Below are positions 62,001-64,000 of a stretch of DNA of 64,000 nt, piece by piece. Made by a program: the position numbers and the translations under genes. This DNA comes from Agrypnia vestita (lineage: Eukaryota > Arthropoda > Insecta > Trichoptera > Phryganeidae). A model generated the notes under the pieces. It was not told where the DNA came from, ran no database searches, and was given only the letters and a program-made list of their open reading frames with translations. Location: contig JADDOH010005100.1 in NCBI GenBank assembly GCA_016648135.1, forward strand, positions 1-64,000, given 5' to 3'. Positions within the stretch are counted from its first letter, which is position 1. Each line of letters begins with the position of its first letter.

Positions 62001-63278
62001 GTGTGATTGAGGTTATTTTGATGGTGACAGTATTCACTGAAACTGTTAAATATTTTTTCGTCAATGTAAATTCTGTCCTTTGCGCTTTTTAACATTTTGT
62101 TCCTGTAAATACAAGAGTTGCTGAAGGCCTTATGATCTGTGTTATTACGTTCACCGTATTTTTTGTTTTGTGCTGTACAATTAGCACAAACTGGAGTGTT
62201 GTTTCTTGTGGGGCACTTAGTGTATGTGTGATCTCCCGTGCAGTAAGGGCATATCGGAGGGTTGGTTCGATGTAAGCATCTGGAGGCTGTATGCAGGAAT
62301 TTTCAGCAATGGTAGCACTGTGTTAATGGATCACAGTCTTCTATTTTTATTCTTTGGTACTGTATGTTTAGTTTTCGTAGTGCTAATAGTGTTTTTTGCA
62401 TTTGCTACAAATTTAATTTTGTTTGCTTTATTTTTCGATACCTTCGTTCTGCGTAATTATTCCGTTGATTAATTCTTCATCTGATAAATTAGACTTTAAT
62501 CCTTTGATAAGTAGTTTAGGTTTTTTCTTTTGTATCCCATTGACTTCGAGGTTGAAGTCAAGTTTTTTGATCTCTTCAGTTAGTATACTTGCGTATTCTT
62601 TTTTTGGACATGATATAATAATTTGTTTTTTATTCGTTTTGCGCAAATCGTTAATTCCTATCTTTAAATGGTTTAATTTGATGTCTTTCTGGATTTTGTT
62701 TGTAATTTCTTCAGCTTTTGTTGATTTTTTTGTTGATGATACTATTATTGAGAACTTCTCTTCTTGAGGCGTCTCTTTTTTGTTCGTTGTCAGAATTAGC
62801 GCATAGCTTTTTTCGATTATTTTTTCAAGTTCTTCATGATTTTCATTAGCCTTTTTTTGGAGTTTAATAATTTATTCTTGATAGTTTATTTATTAACAAT
62901 ATTATGAACAGGGTACGACCGTTCACTTTAACACTTCAACAGCGAAAGCTTATAAATATTTTAAAATTAATTTTGTTCTCAGCTGCTTGACGTTTATTTA
63001 ATTAATTTTTAATCATCGTGGTGTTTGTTTAATTTATTTTTACACACTGAATTTATATTTTTTTAGGTGGTGGAGTGTTAGCCCACACTATTCTGGGTGT
63101 GGAGTACTGCAGCAACACGGGAGACATTCGCTATTTAATATTAGATCCCCATTATACGGGATCTGAGGACATATCCGTGGTGACGGGCAAAGGCTGGTGC
63201 GGATGGAAAACTAATGACTTCTGGGATAAAACAGCACACTACAATCTATGTCTGCCACTCACTAAGCCCTGCGTCTAA
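13981..63278 (+). CDS. UFSP2: Ufm1-specific protease 2 (UFSP2), ten-exon gene spanning 49 kb
   Basis: UFSP2 is a papain-fold cysteine peptidase that trims the Ufm1 precursor and removes Ufm1 from substrates such as ribosomes at the endoplasmic reticulum. Ten exons (13981-14019, 14213-14437, 14699-14923, 23298-23474, 25518-25617, 30679-30825, 37962-38084, 43518-43794, 50783-51036, 63067-63278) join without a phase conflict into 592 codons. The start is the ATG at 13981, followed by [12 protein letters not shown], like the N-terminus of insect UFSP2. The peptidase domain is C-terminal: [20 protein letters not shown] holds the catalytic Cys (about residue 425), and LDPHYTG the catalytic Asp and His (about 549 and 551); [13 protein letters not shown] and [11 protein letters not shown] are family signatures. 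A basic KKRKRG stretch lies near residue 213. Length agrees with the ~600 residues I recall for insect members, longer than in vertebrates. No frame disruption is seen, so the gene looks functional despite introns of up to 12 kb full of transposons. Confidence 0.93.
14213..14437 (+). CDS. UFSP2: UFSP2 exon 2
   Basis: Acceptor TTTTTCAG and donor GTATAC bound 75 whole codons ([20 protein letters not shown]... to KSILQ). This is the start of the non-catalytic N-terminal region. The SNGCLFG phrase is conserved in the insect family as I remember it. Confidence 0.85.
14699..14923 (+). CDS. UFSP2: UFSP2 exon 3
   Basis: Acceptor ATTTCAG and donor GTAAGA bound 75 whole codons, from [14 protein letters not shown] to EALQAQRKK. 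Phase 0 at both ends fits exons 2 and 4. Intron 3 after it is 8.4 kb of nested repeats. Confidence 0.87.
15914..15941. repeat. (ATTT)n microsatellite
   Basis: About seven ATTT units in a row inside UFSP2 intron 3. The surrounding 15000-16420 is AT-rich with no recognised coding content. Confidence 0.8.
16825..17738. mobile_element. TTAA-flanked element inserted in the Tigger remnant
   Basis: The insertion is flanked by TTAA at 16821-16824 and 17739-17742. Its left edge, GGCGGCACATTCACTGC, is also the edge of the elements at 20519-22072 and 40700-42298, and its body (16850-17400) matches one internal unit of those, inverted. The right edge (CTGTAAATGGTTATGG, minus strand) differs, so this may be a rearranged relative. 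TTAA targeting is shared by piggyBac and Kolobok transposons; with no transposase it is non-autonomous. Confidence 0.7.
18101..18688 (-). mobile_element. TIR-bounded carrier of the ~130-bp tandem repeats
   Basis: About four units of repeat B, in inverted orientation relative to the array at 1337-2255, lie between imperfect inverted ends of about 35 bp: CCTTTCAGTCCAGATCGATA on the left and CCTTTCAGCCTGGATCGATT (reverse strand) on the right, continuing to GTGCGTT. It separates the Tigger pieces coding for NSVI and DIFRDWF. The direct target duplication is not clear. It resembles MITEs that carry internal minisatellites. Confidence 0.65.
19272..20514 (+). repeat. repeat B: leader and tandem array
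   Basis: The leader starts ACTAGCTGTACCCGGCCACG at 19272, with a related phrase CATACCCGGCGTTACTCGGG near 19577, and then shares TTTCGCAAAGTCTCTAATAA with the array near 1340. About seven ~130-bp units follow. The array is cut at 20514 by a TTAA-flanked element and resumes at 22077. Confidence 0.75.
20519..22072 (+). mobile_element. TTAA-flanked element C, copy 1 (1.55 kb)
   Basis: It interrupts the repeat B array: CCTTAA on the left (TTAA at 20515-20518) and CCATAAG on the right, where the array text resumes. Edges are GGCTAGACATCC on the left and GGCGG/GGTGGCACATTCACTGC-type on the right (reverse strand). Inside are two diverged direct copies of a ~360-bp unit (from about 21190 and about 21600), each with GAATAAACAACATTTGAAAA and AAATATTGAATATTTCTTAA-like phrases. 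No transposase. Confidence 0.7.
22075..22275 (+). repeat. repeat B array, end portion
   Basis: The array continues after element C with about one and a half units and ends in AGAGAACAGACAGACAGACA followed by TTGAGTTTTATAGGCATAGA. The same closing phrase, inverted, opens the arrays at 18140 and 44925, which marks it as a real boundary of the repeat family. Confidence 0.75.
22330..23225 (+). mobile_element. Penelope-like retroelement, 3' fragment
   Basis: Frame-shifted coding remains read [20 protein letters not shown] and [13 protein letters not shown] (end of the reverse transcriptase region), then [28 protein letters not shown] and [12 protein letters not shown], which are the GIY-YIG endonuclease typical of Penelope-like elements. 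The 3' end has AATAAAGTGGTG and a hammerhead-like motif at 23158-23185. The 5' part with the RT core is missing. It sits just upstream of UFSP2 exon 4. Confidence 0.8.
23158..23185 (+). ncRNA. hammerhead-ribozyme-like core in a Penelope-like 3' end
   Basis: The RNA reads CUGAUGA, then A, a 6-bp stem GGCUCA/UGAGUC with a GCUG loop, then GAAA. These are the two conserved core strands of a hammerhead with stem II between them. Hammerheads are known in Penelope-like elements. The stem III and cleavage-site strand are not clear from reading, so activity is unproven. Confidence 0.5.
23298..23474 (+). CDS. UFSP2: UFSP2 exon 4
   Basis: Acceptor TTTTTTACAG and donor GTAAGT bound 59 whole codons, [20 protein letters not shown] to [10 protein letters not shown]. 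The basic KKRKRG run could be a nuclear localisation signal. A poly-G tract begins about 40 bases after the donor. Confidence 0.88.
23514..23532 (+). other. poly-G tract after exon 4 donor
   Basis: A nearly pure G run with a single A begins about 40 bases downstream of the donor of UFSP2 exon 4. Such a run can form a G-quadruplex in the transcript. It may also be a site of assembly error. Confidence 0.7.
24400..25385 (-). repeat. dispersed repeat A, copy 2 (inverted)
   Basis: Reverse complement of the segment at 1-1335. It carries the CTCTGTATAGGATGGATGC, GACGTCACCCAAATGTGA and GGCAAAAGATGG landmarks in the corresponding order. Divergence is moderate, with a duplicated TTCAAACTCA near 25310. 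It lies in UFSP2 intron 4. Confidence 0.75.
25518..25617 (+). CDS. UFSP2: UFSP2 exon 5, with two possible donors
   Basis: Acceptor TGTGCAG, then [20 protein letters not shown] and [11 protein letters not shown]. Two GT donors lie 6 bases apart: GTAAAC at 25612 and GTAAGT at 25618. Both leave one base of a split codon and keep the frame, so the proteins would differ by two residues. I prefer the later one because GTAAGT is the stronger consensus. Confidence 0.8.
25941..27224 (+). mobile_element. mariner element, mellifera-type, complete ends
   Basis: The ends are perfect 29-bp inverted repeats beginning TTAGGTCCTTACATATGAAA, each next to TA (25939-25940 and 27225-27226). The 1284-bp length is typical of a full mariner. 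The single coding frame has one 1-base frameshift, so the copy looks recent but inactive. Located in UFSP2 intron 5. Confidence 0.95.
26128..27146 (+). pseudogene. mariner transposase, one frameshift
   Basis: Begins [20 protein letters not shown] with the paired helix-turn-helix DNA-binding region, then WVPHEL. The frame breaks by one base near 26570, immediately before the text TGTGATGAAAAGTGG that encodes the first catalytic Asp (CDEKW). The downstream frame carries the second Asp in [10 protein letters not shown] and the third in [10 protein letters not shown], 34 residues apart, the D,D34D spacing that defines mariner. The full reading would be about 339 residues, normal for the family. 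Cut-and-paste transposition in the nucleus is the known role. Confidence 0.93.
27227..28885. other. intron 5 segment with repeat fragments
   Basis: Mostly AT-rich without coding content. About 28300-28450 matches, inverted, the left part of element C copy 2 (40700-40930): both have CTGTCTTGCAA, TTTATCTGATAT and GTTTGTTCATGTCTCG (reverse strand there). A short palindrome TATATAGGCATAGGTATATA lies near 27640. Confidence 0.45.
28890..30052. mobile_element. TTAA-flanked TIR element, Kolobok-like
   Basis: Ends GGGGTTATGTGTAGTCAG (left) and its complement with one change (right, 30034-30052) are flanked by TTAA at 28886-28889 and 30053-30056. TTAA with GGGG-type ends suggests Kolobok or piggyBac relatives. 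The minus strand at about 29740-29510 has a stop-interrupted frame, [37 protein letters not shown] and [20 protein letters not shown], that ends at a GTAAGT donor; I do not recognise it. The core transposase is not visible. Confidence 0.65.
30057..30678. other. intron 5 segment, nothing recognised
   Basis: AT-rich sequence between the TTAA element and UFSP2 exon 6. No repeat or coding region was identified apart from the polypyrimidine tract before the acceptor. Confidence 0.4.
30679..30825 (+). CDS. UFSP2: UFSP2 exon 6
   Basis: Acceptor TTTTTTCAACAG, donor GTAAAA. Translation [20 protein letters not shown], then [20 protein letters not shown] and EQNLLEQL. It starts and ends in phase 1, matching exons 5 and 7. 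Confidence 0.88.
31010..31485 (-). mobile_element. Penelope-like retroelement, 3' fragment
   Basis: On the minus strand [12 protein letters not shown] leads, after a frame change, into [20 protein letters not shown] and [20 protein letters not shown]: the GIY-YIG endonuclease of Penelope-like elements (here GVY and YIG). The frame closes after IGNRLDN. The 3' untranslated part has a hammerhead-like motif at 31027-31052. The last ~210 bp match a second copy at 33170-33400. Upstream RT sequence is missing. Confidence 0.85.
31027..31052 (-). ncRNA. hammerhead-ribozyme-like core in a Penelope-like 3' end
   Basis: Minus-strand RNA: CUGAAGA, A, stem GCUAC/GUAGC with GGUC loop, GAAA. The arrangement is the same as at 23158-23185 although the stem sequence is different, a covariation-like argument that the stem matters. 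Cleavage strand not verified. Confidence 0.5.
31490..32800. other. intron 6 segment, nothing recognised
   Basis: No gene or known repeat was identified. Composition turns less AT-rich around 31800-31930 and 32380-32470 (GCTCGGCCGGTGACGCCGC). A minus frame at 32558-32812 and + frames over 32644-33048 have no recognisable homologues. Confidence 0.35.
32810..33050 (+). repeat. degenerate ~85-93-bp repeats next to the telomere-type block
   Basis: The phrase TCACGCCTYGTAYGCGGGTT occurs at about 32824 and 32908 and, altered, at about 33001. It is accompanied by repeated ATATGTCAGTCTCAA (32800, 32974) and AGAAATATTCGRAAAATATT phrases. The units lead directly into the TTAGG block, as subtelomeric repeats do. 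Confidence 0.6.
33054..33152 (+). repeat. interstitial telomeric repeat, (TTAGG)17 meeting inverted (CCTAA)
   Basis: Seventeen uninterrupted GGTTA units (33054-33138) are followed by about three CCTAA units in the opposite direction (33139-33152), so the array is head-to-head. TTAGG is the telomere repeat of most insect orders. A block this pure, inside a gene intron, points to a recent origin by fusion, repair or retroelement-linked insertion. Confidence 0.97.
33170..33400 (-). mobile_element. Penelope-like 3' end, second copy
   Basis: Matches the 3' end of the element at 31010-31485 closely (AACTTTGTTTAACACCACTT to GGAATATTACTATTAAGAGG). It contains the hammerhead-like motif at 33233-33258 and starts about 20 bp after the telomere-type block. 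Only the non-coding 3' part and the last codons are present. Confidence 0.8.
33233..33258 (-). ncRNA. hammerhead-ribozyme-like core, second copy of this subfamily
   Basis: Minus-strand RNA: CUGAAGA, A, stem GAUAC/GUAGC with GGUC loop and one mismatch, GAAA. The mismatch relative to the copy at 31027-31052 suggests decay. Confidence 0.45.
33410..33995 (-). mobile_element. mariner remnant (second subfamily)
   Basis: The minus strand reads scattered mariner text: [52 protein letters not shown] in changing frames, then [20 protein letters not shown] and, at 33440-33520, [19 protein letters not shown], the C-terminus. The order matches the C-terminal two thirds of a mariner transposase. Many stops and shifts. 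An (ATT)n tract at about 33410-33430 separates it from the Penelope-like fragment. Confidence 0.75.
34006..34450 (+). repeat. repeated exon-like unit, copy 1 (frameshifted)
   Basis: A splice-acceptor-like TTTTTTTTTATGTAG precedes a frame reading [20 protein letters not shown] and LYD; an extra T then breaks it and it stops at 34119-34121. About 280 bp of 3' UTR-like sequence follow. An inverted copy with an open frame lies at 42630-43108. The protein is not one I recognise. Confidence 0.6.
34451..36160. other. intron 6 segment, nothing recognised
   Basis: No gene or known transposon was identified. Minus frames at 34995-35255 and 35405-35806 have no recognisable family features. The stretch may hold old repeats below what can be recognised by eye. 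Confidence 0.35.
36165..37750 (-). mobile_element. Jockey-type LINE, 5'-truncated
   Basis: The minus strand encodes the reverse transcriptase from its middle onward: [47 protein letters not shown], then [10 protein letters not shown] with the catalytic Asp pair, and a C-terminal region with [20 protein letters not shown]. The 3' tail is an (AAAAT)-like run (+ strand TTTTA at 36160-36215). The endonuclease and ORF1 are absent because of 5' truncation at about 37750. It lies just upstream of UFSP2 exon 7. Confidence 0.85.
36546..37748 (-). pseudogene. LINE reverse transcriptase, one in-frame stop
   Basis: Two frames are separated by a single in-frame TAA at 36870-36872 (FLRCLNV, stop, SGIYFDSY, then MEAMDFYNM). 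Removing the stop gives about 400 residues in one frame, so the copy is young. It copies LINE RNA at a nicked target in the known mechanism; this copy lacks the endonuclease. Confidence 0.8.
37962..38084 (+). CDS. UFSP2: UFSP2 exon 7
   Basis: Acceptor ACTAATTTTAG, donor GTATGT. Encodes [20 protein letters not shown], then [20 protein letters not shown], with a one-base overhang on each codon boundary as needed. Too short to stand out as an open frame by itself; placed by phase and by the VPE.IHFLP pattern, which is conserved in UFSP2. Confidence 0.88.
38290..38640 (+). repeat. dispersed repeat E, copy 1
   Basis: Matches 42303-42570 in inverted orientation: GGATGAATGTGTGCCGAGAT, then TTTTACACTTCTCCAGGGAA and GAAAGTTGTATACAAGAATG. 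A third relative, CGGTTTTATACTTCTCCAGG, occurs near 63736. Its end AAACAATTAATGTTT is the empty form of the TTAA site occupied by element C copy 2. Confidence 0.75.
38735..38995 (-). mobile_element. LINE 3' fragment
   Basis: The minus strand reads, with shifts, a familiar insect LINE C-terminus: [24 protein letters not shown] text, then QGKISSKK and [14 protein letters not shown]. About 250 bp only. Confidence 0.65.
39540..40020 (+). promoter_or_regulatory. GC-richer promoter-like segment, possible solo LTR
   Basis: A TATAAAAG box (39643-39650) lies 40 bp after an inverted CCAAT (ATTGG near 39602), in a segment much richer in GC than its surroundings. The following CTTTGGACT/CTTTGGACA-type repeats and the short frames on + and - are not recognised. 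An LTR is a possibility; matching TG/CA ends with a duplication were not found. It could also be an alternative promoter within the intron. Confidence 0.35.
40700..42298 (+). mobile_element. TTAA-flanked element C, copy 2 (1.6 kb)
   Basis: TTAA flanks at 40696-40699 and 42299-42302. The outer sequence (ATTTTAAACA before, TTGTTTTACTTTCATC after) is the two halves of repeat E, so the insertion site can be reconstructed. Edges are AGCTAGTCATAC and, on the reverse strand, GGCGGAACATTCACTGC. The two internal ~360-bp units (from about 41400 and 41800) match those of copy 1. No transposase. Confidence 0.8.
42303..42570 (-). repeat. dispersed repeat E, copy 2 (interrupted by element C)
   Basis: Inverted copy of 38290-38560. 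Its continuation is found to the left of element C, at about 40650-40695, in the expected order. Confidence 0.75.
42630..43108 (-). repeat. repeated exon-like unit, copy 2 (open frame with acceptor)
   Basis: On the minus strand TTTTTGATGTAG precedes 43108, and a frame then runs open to TAA at 42951-42953: [52 protein letters not shown] 3' UTR-like part with CAGTGTATACTGAGAGCAA continues to about 42630, shared with copy 1 at 34006-34450. No homologue recognised; it could be the last exon of a multicopy gene or of a transposon. Confidence 0.6.
43115..43517. other. intron 7 end, nothing recognised
   Basis: AT-rich with an (ATT)-like run near 43160. No repeat or gene identified before the exon 8 acceptor. 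Confidence 0.4.
43518..43794 (+). CDS. UFSP2: UFSP2 exon 8, catalytic Cys
   Basis: Acceptor ATCTATTTCAG, donor GTACGC. Contains [20 protein letters not shown], then [11 protein letters not shown] and [19 protein letters not shown], the active-site region with the nucleophilic Cys and the preceding conserved Tyr and His residues. Ends with two bases of an Arg codon. Confidence 0.95.
43800..44900. other. intron 8 start with a short tandem duplication
   Basis: Mostly featureless. Near 44366 and 44450 a ~85-bp unit is duplicated (TTCGTCCTATGGCTAGAAGT and TTCGTCCTATGGCTAAAAGT). No coding content. Confidence 0.5.
44915..45475 (-). repeat. repeat B tandem array
   Basis: Four units of about 130 bp (at about 44951, 45080, 45210 and 45342), in the same orientation as 18101-18688 and opposite to the other arrays. 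It opens with ACTATAAAACTCAATCTGTC. Unlike 18101-18688, I see no inverted ends here. Confidence 0.8.
45608..46488 (-). mobile_element. pogo-like element with TA flanks
   Basis: CCCTAAGTTCTTG on the left and CAAGAATTAAGGG on the right are inverted ends, each next to TA (45606-45607 and 46489-46490). It is 881 bp long and carries only the N-terminal part of a transposase. Internal phrases GCGGCTTATCTAAG, GTCCGGCTTATACATA and GTCCGGCTTATCTATG are repeated, as in subterminal repeats of pogo elements. Confidence 0.75.
45811..46035 (-). pseudogene. pogo-type transposase N-terminus (HTH)
   Basis: 74 codons from [40 protein letters not shown]. This is the psq/CENP-B-type helix-turn-helix of pogo-superfamily transposases. 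The rest of the protein is deleted. It could still bind its element's ends, but expression is unknown. Confidence 0.7.
46490..47525. other. intron 8 segment, possible Tigger end
   Basis: Mostly unrecognised. The minus-strand text ending at about 47082 (GGAGTAAAACCCGTTAATTC) resembles pogo/Tigger terminal repeats such as the one at 63523; nearby GAATTATTGGGG and GAATTATCGGGA phrases support this weakly. Confidence 0.35.
47530..50461 (+). mobile_element. RTE-like LINE, 5'-truncated
   Basis: Carries most of an apurinic-type endonuclease and a full reverse transcriptase in three successive frames, then ends in (TTAG)n at about 50425-50445. TGATTTTAAAGA before and TGATTTTAAAAA after (47529-47540, 50462-50473) may be the target-site duplication. 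Located in UFSP2 intron 8. The clade is judged from general look; Jockey-related is the alternative. Confidence 0.8.
47556..50422 (+). pseudogene. LINE endonuclease-reverse transcriptase, two frameshifts
   Basis: Endonuclease motifs: [30 protein letters not shown]. Reverse transcriptase: [62 protein letters not shown]; then the frame changes near 49560 and [11 protein letters not shown] follows. A second change near 50045 leads to [29 protein letters not shown] and the C-terminal ...[10 protein letters not shown]. The first shift fits loss of one A in an AAAA run. The N-terminal part of the endonuclease is missing. Confidence 0.85.
50485..50720 (+). repeat. dispersed repeat F, copy 2
   Basis: Direct-orientation match of 13285-13545, just upstream of UFSP2 exon 9. 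See that entry for shared words. Confidence 0.7.
50783..51036 (+). CDS. UFSP2: UFSP2 exon 9
   Basis: Acceptor TTTAATTTACAG, donor GTGCGT. Encodes [20 protein letters not shown], then [19 protein letters not shown] and ends PIMI with one base of the Gly codon that exon 10 completes. The IPTH and WIGS.EV motifs are family signatures. Confidence 0.95.
51315..52850 (+). mobile_element. Mutator-like (Phantom-type) transposon, 5' part
   Basis: Eroded coding text reads, in order, [20 protein letters not shown] (51735), [13 protein letters not shown] (52075), [20 protein letters not shown] (52160), [19 protein letters not shown], then [20 protein letters not shown] (52534), [14 protein letters not shown] and [28 protein letters not shown] (52700-52790). 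This matches the Mutator-like transposase domain found in many arthropod proteins. The left end may be AGGGGGTATTCTAGTC near 51316. A LINE interrupts it after 52850; it resumes at 55986. Confidence 0.75.
52882..55487 (+). pseudogene. LINE endonuclease-reverse transcriptase, two homopolymer frameshifts
   Basis: Endonuclease part: [39 protein letters not shown]. Reverse transcriptase: [85 protein letters not shown]. The frame shifts first in an A9 run at about 54735, after which [16 protein letters not shown] continues, and again in a G8 run at about 55064, where [10 protein letters not shown] continues as [19 protein letters not shown]. Otherwise more than 860 codons are open, so it is a young copy. 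Confidence 0.88.
55730..55877 (+). repeat. (TA)n/(TG)n microsatellite and A-run in LINE 3' UTR
   Basis: TATATATATATATGTGTGTG-type sequence for about 120 bp followed by a run of about 17 A. It lies in the 3' part of the LINE and not at its end, since a stem-loop and tail follow. Confidence 0.85.
55899..55942 (+). other. stem-loop near the LINE 3' end
   Basis: AGGTAGTTGCTTC and its exact complement GAAGCAACTACCT enclose about 18 bases. CR1/L2-type LINE RNAs use 3' hairpins for recognition by their reverse transcriptase; that this hairpin does so is inference. Confidence 0.5.
55986..56096 (+). mobile_element. Mutator-like transposon, continuation
   Basis: The frame [38 protein letters not shown] continues the transposase interrupted at 52850. 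It ends abruptly at the inverted repeat of the next element. Confidence 0.75.
56755..56808. repeat. 21-bp fold-back within the TIR transposon gene
   Basis: TCCCTGCCACACACAGTCAG plus T, a 12-base spacer, and the complementary arm with one mismatch. The reading frame on the minus strand passes through the same short text twice, once in each direction, so a local inverted duplication has broken the gene here. Confidence 0.75.
57196..59942 (-). mobile_element. piggyBac element, nearly intact
   Basis: TTAA at 57192-57195 and 59943-59946 flank ends CCTTTTGAACGC and (reverse strand) CGCTTTGAACGC. The element is 2747 bp and inserted into the unclassified TIR transposon. A subterminal palindrome around CCGTATCAACTGTTGATACG lies at about 59908-59928. 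One transposase gene on the minus strand has only two nonsense changes. Confidence 0.93.
57602..59260 (-). pseudogene. piggyBac transposase, two nonsense codons
   Basis: From ATG at 59260 one frame of 552 codons runs to TGA at 57602. It is broken only by TAA at 58604-58606 (NLCIN, stop, SLSVFKD) and TGA near 57719 (PRRRC, stop, ICRL). The catalytic Asps are visible: VLCDVKTG (about residue 250), LYCDNWYTS (about 299) and [11 protein letters not shown] (about 401). Past the second stop the Cys-rich end is complete, [18 protein letters not shown]. The acidic N-terminus ([16 protein letters not shown]) is typical. Both stops can arise by single substitutions. The enzyme would cut and paste at TTAA. 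Confidence 0.9.
59947..60370. other. remainder of unclassified transposon, right of piggyBac
   Basis: Minus-strand coding debris of the unclassified TIR transposon described for 56590-60620. Nothing else is visible. Confidence 0.45.
61122..62880 (-). mobile_element. LINE 5' half (ORF1 and endonuclease), lacking the reverse transcriptase
   Basis: Minus strand. ORF1 remains (62870-62103) read [36 protein letters not shown] and three zinc knuckles ([25 protein letters not shown]) with one stop and a shift. ORF2 starts [14 protein letters not shown] and has [29 protein letters not shown], then [12 protein letters not shown] and SCIDHIFTN of the endonuclease, and ends FRKLKPWI at 61121. LINE copies normally lack 5' parts; this one lacks 3' parts, so it was cut secondarily where the TIR transposon now ends. 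Confidence 0.75.
61297..62872 (-). pseudogene. LINE ORF1 and ORF2 N-terminus, decayed
   Basis: ORF1-type nucleic-acid-binding protein with coiled-coil start and Cys-His knuckles, followed eight bases later by the ORF2 endonuclease frame. Endonuclease frames 61775-62095 and 61297-61662 are separated by about 110 bases that also look coding in another frame. Not functional. Confidence 0.7.
63067..63278 (+). CDS. UFSP2: UFSP2 exon 10, catalytic Asp-His and stop
   Basis: Acceptor ATTTTTTTAG. Encodes [26 protein letters not shown] with the catalytic Asp and His, and [13 protein letters not shown], then [11 protein letters not shown] and TAA at 63276-63278. The preceding intron is 12 kb. Confidence 0.96.
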
Positions 63279-63298
63279 ATATTTCCATTATTATTTAA

Positions 63299-63304
63299 AA
63301 TAAA
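63299..63304 (+). terminator. UFSP2 polyadenylation signal AATAAA
   Basis: The first AATAAA lies 21 bases after the UFSP2 stop codon. It would give a very short 3' UTR. Other A/T-rich candidates may exist further on. Confidence 0.6.
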
Positions 63305-63522
63305 TAAGCCCAATTTTTATATTTCGACTCTAAGACTGAGATGTGATTATTGTAATTTTGTTAATATATTTTCATCCAAACTTCACTCGTAAGTAAGATT
63401 ATCTTTCATTCAAATTACTGCTTGCTGGCCAAACTCCGCCTGGAGGTTAGCACTTAGGTTTTTGAAGGCAGCTGAGTCAGATGGCATTAAAATGAGAAAT
63501 ATCCAATATTTTCATACTACAG

Positions 63523-64000
63523 TAGAACCTCGTTAATTCGAAATTTAAGGGACCCAAAATAAACATTTTGAATTATGCGGAACCCCGTTAATTTAAAATT
63601 CAAGGTAAAATAAAATCGCAATGCGATTGCGAAATTTGACAAATATCATATGAAAAAAGCCATAAAATTTTTGAAAAACGCCTGTGTTTTAACGTATTTC
63701 AAGAAATAACTTCAAAAACGCAATATATTAAAACCTCGGTTTTATACTTCTCCAGGGGACAACAAAAATGTGCAAAAATTGTGGAAAACGTAAAAGTTAA
63801 CCAATGAAAATTGTATAGAAAAATGAACTTCAACGAAAATAAAATTTATACTTTAATTTTATTTTTATAATTTATTTTCTTTTTCTTCATAATTCATTTT
63901 CATAAAAAAAATTAATACTTTAATTTTCAAAAATGTACATGTTGCTAAAAAAATGTAAAATAATTAACGAATAAAACGGCTAACGTAATATCAAAAATAT
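63523..64000 (+). mobile_element. Tigger/pogo-like terminal sequence
   Basis: CAGTAGAACCTCGTTAATTC after TA is a typical pogo/Tigger terminal repeat. Degenerate repeats of it follow (GGAACCCCGTTAATTTAAAA near 63582, AAAACCTCGGTTTTATACTT near 63731), the latter related to repeat E at 38440. The element runs beyond the window. Confidence 0.6.

Overview
The window looks like nuclear DNA of an insect: it is AT-rich, has short exons with GT...AG boundaries in very long introns, carries insect transposon families (mariner, piggyBac, pogo/Tigger, hAT, Mutator-like, Penelope-like, several LINE clades), and holds an interstitial block of the insect telomere repeat TTAGG. A sap-feeding hemipteran or another non-dipteran insect would fit, but nothing in the sequence fixes the order.

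Two host genes are visible, both on the + strand. At 4902-6774 are the last three recognisable exons of an ionotropic chemosensory receptor, closest in character to the Ir75 group; its upstream exons were not found. From 13981 to 63278 lies a complete coding model for the Ufm1-specific protease UFSP2: ten exons joining in frame to 592 codons, including a 39-nt first exon, with the active-site Cys in exon 8 and the Asp-Pro-His in exon 10. Almost everything else after 14 kb is intron of this gene, so about 1.8 kb of coding sequence is spread over 49 kb.

The introns are a layered record of transposition. Intron 3 (14924-23297) holds a Tigger-type transposon broken by a TTAA-flanked element and by a TIR-bounded carrier of ~130-bp tandem repeats, then a second array with another TTAA-flanked element inside it, then a Penelope-like 3' end. 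Intron 5 holds a mariner with one frameshift and a second TTAA-flanked TIR element. Intron 6 holds two Penelope-like tails, a TTAGG head-to-head block, a mariner remnant, a repeated exon-like unit and a Jockey-type LINE. Intron 7 holds a 1.6-kb TTAA element sitting inside another repeat. Intron 8 holds a tandem array, a pogo-like element and an RTE-like LINE. Intron 9 holds a Mutator-like transposase split by a LINE, an unclassified TIR transposon split by a nearly intact piggyBac, and a minus-strand LINE 5' half.

The observations most worth following are hammerhead-ribozyme-like cores at the ends of all three Penelope-like fragments, two of which bracket a stretch containing the inverted telomere-repeat block; a hAT MITE rich in ATCGAT motifs about 100 bp upstream of the UFSP2 start codon; three insertions in repeats whose empty sites can be rebuilt at TTAA; and two inverted copies of an exon-like unit that keeps a splice acceptor and an open frame.
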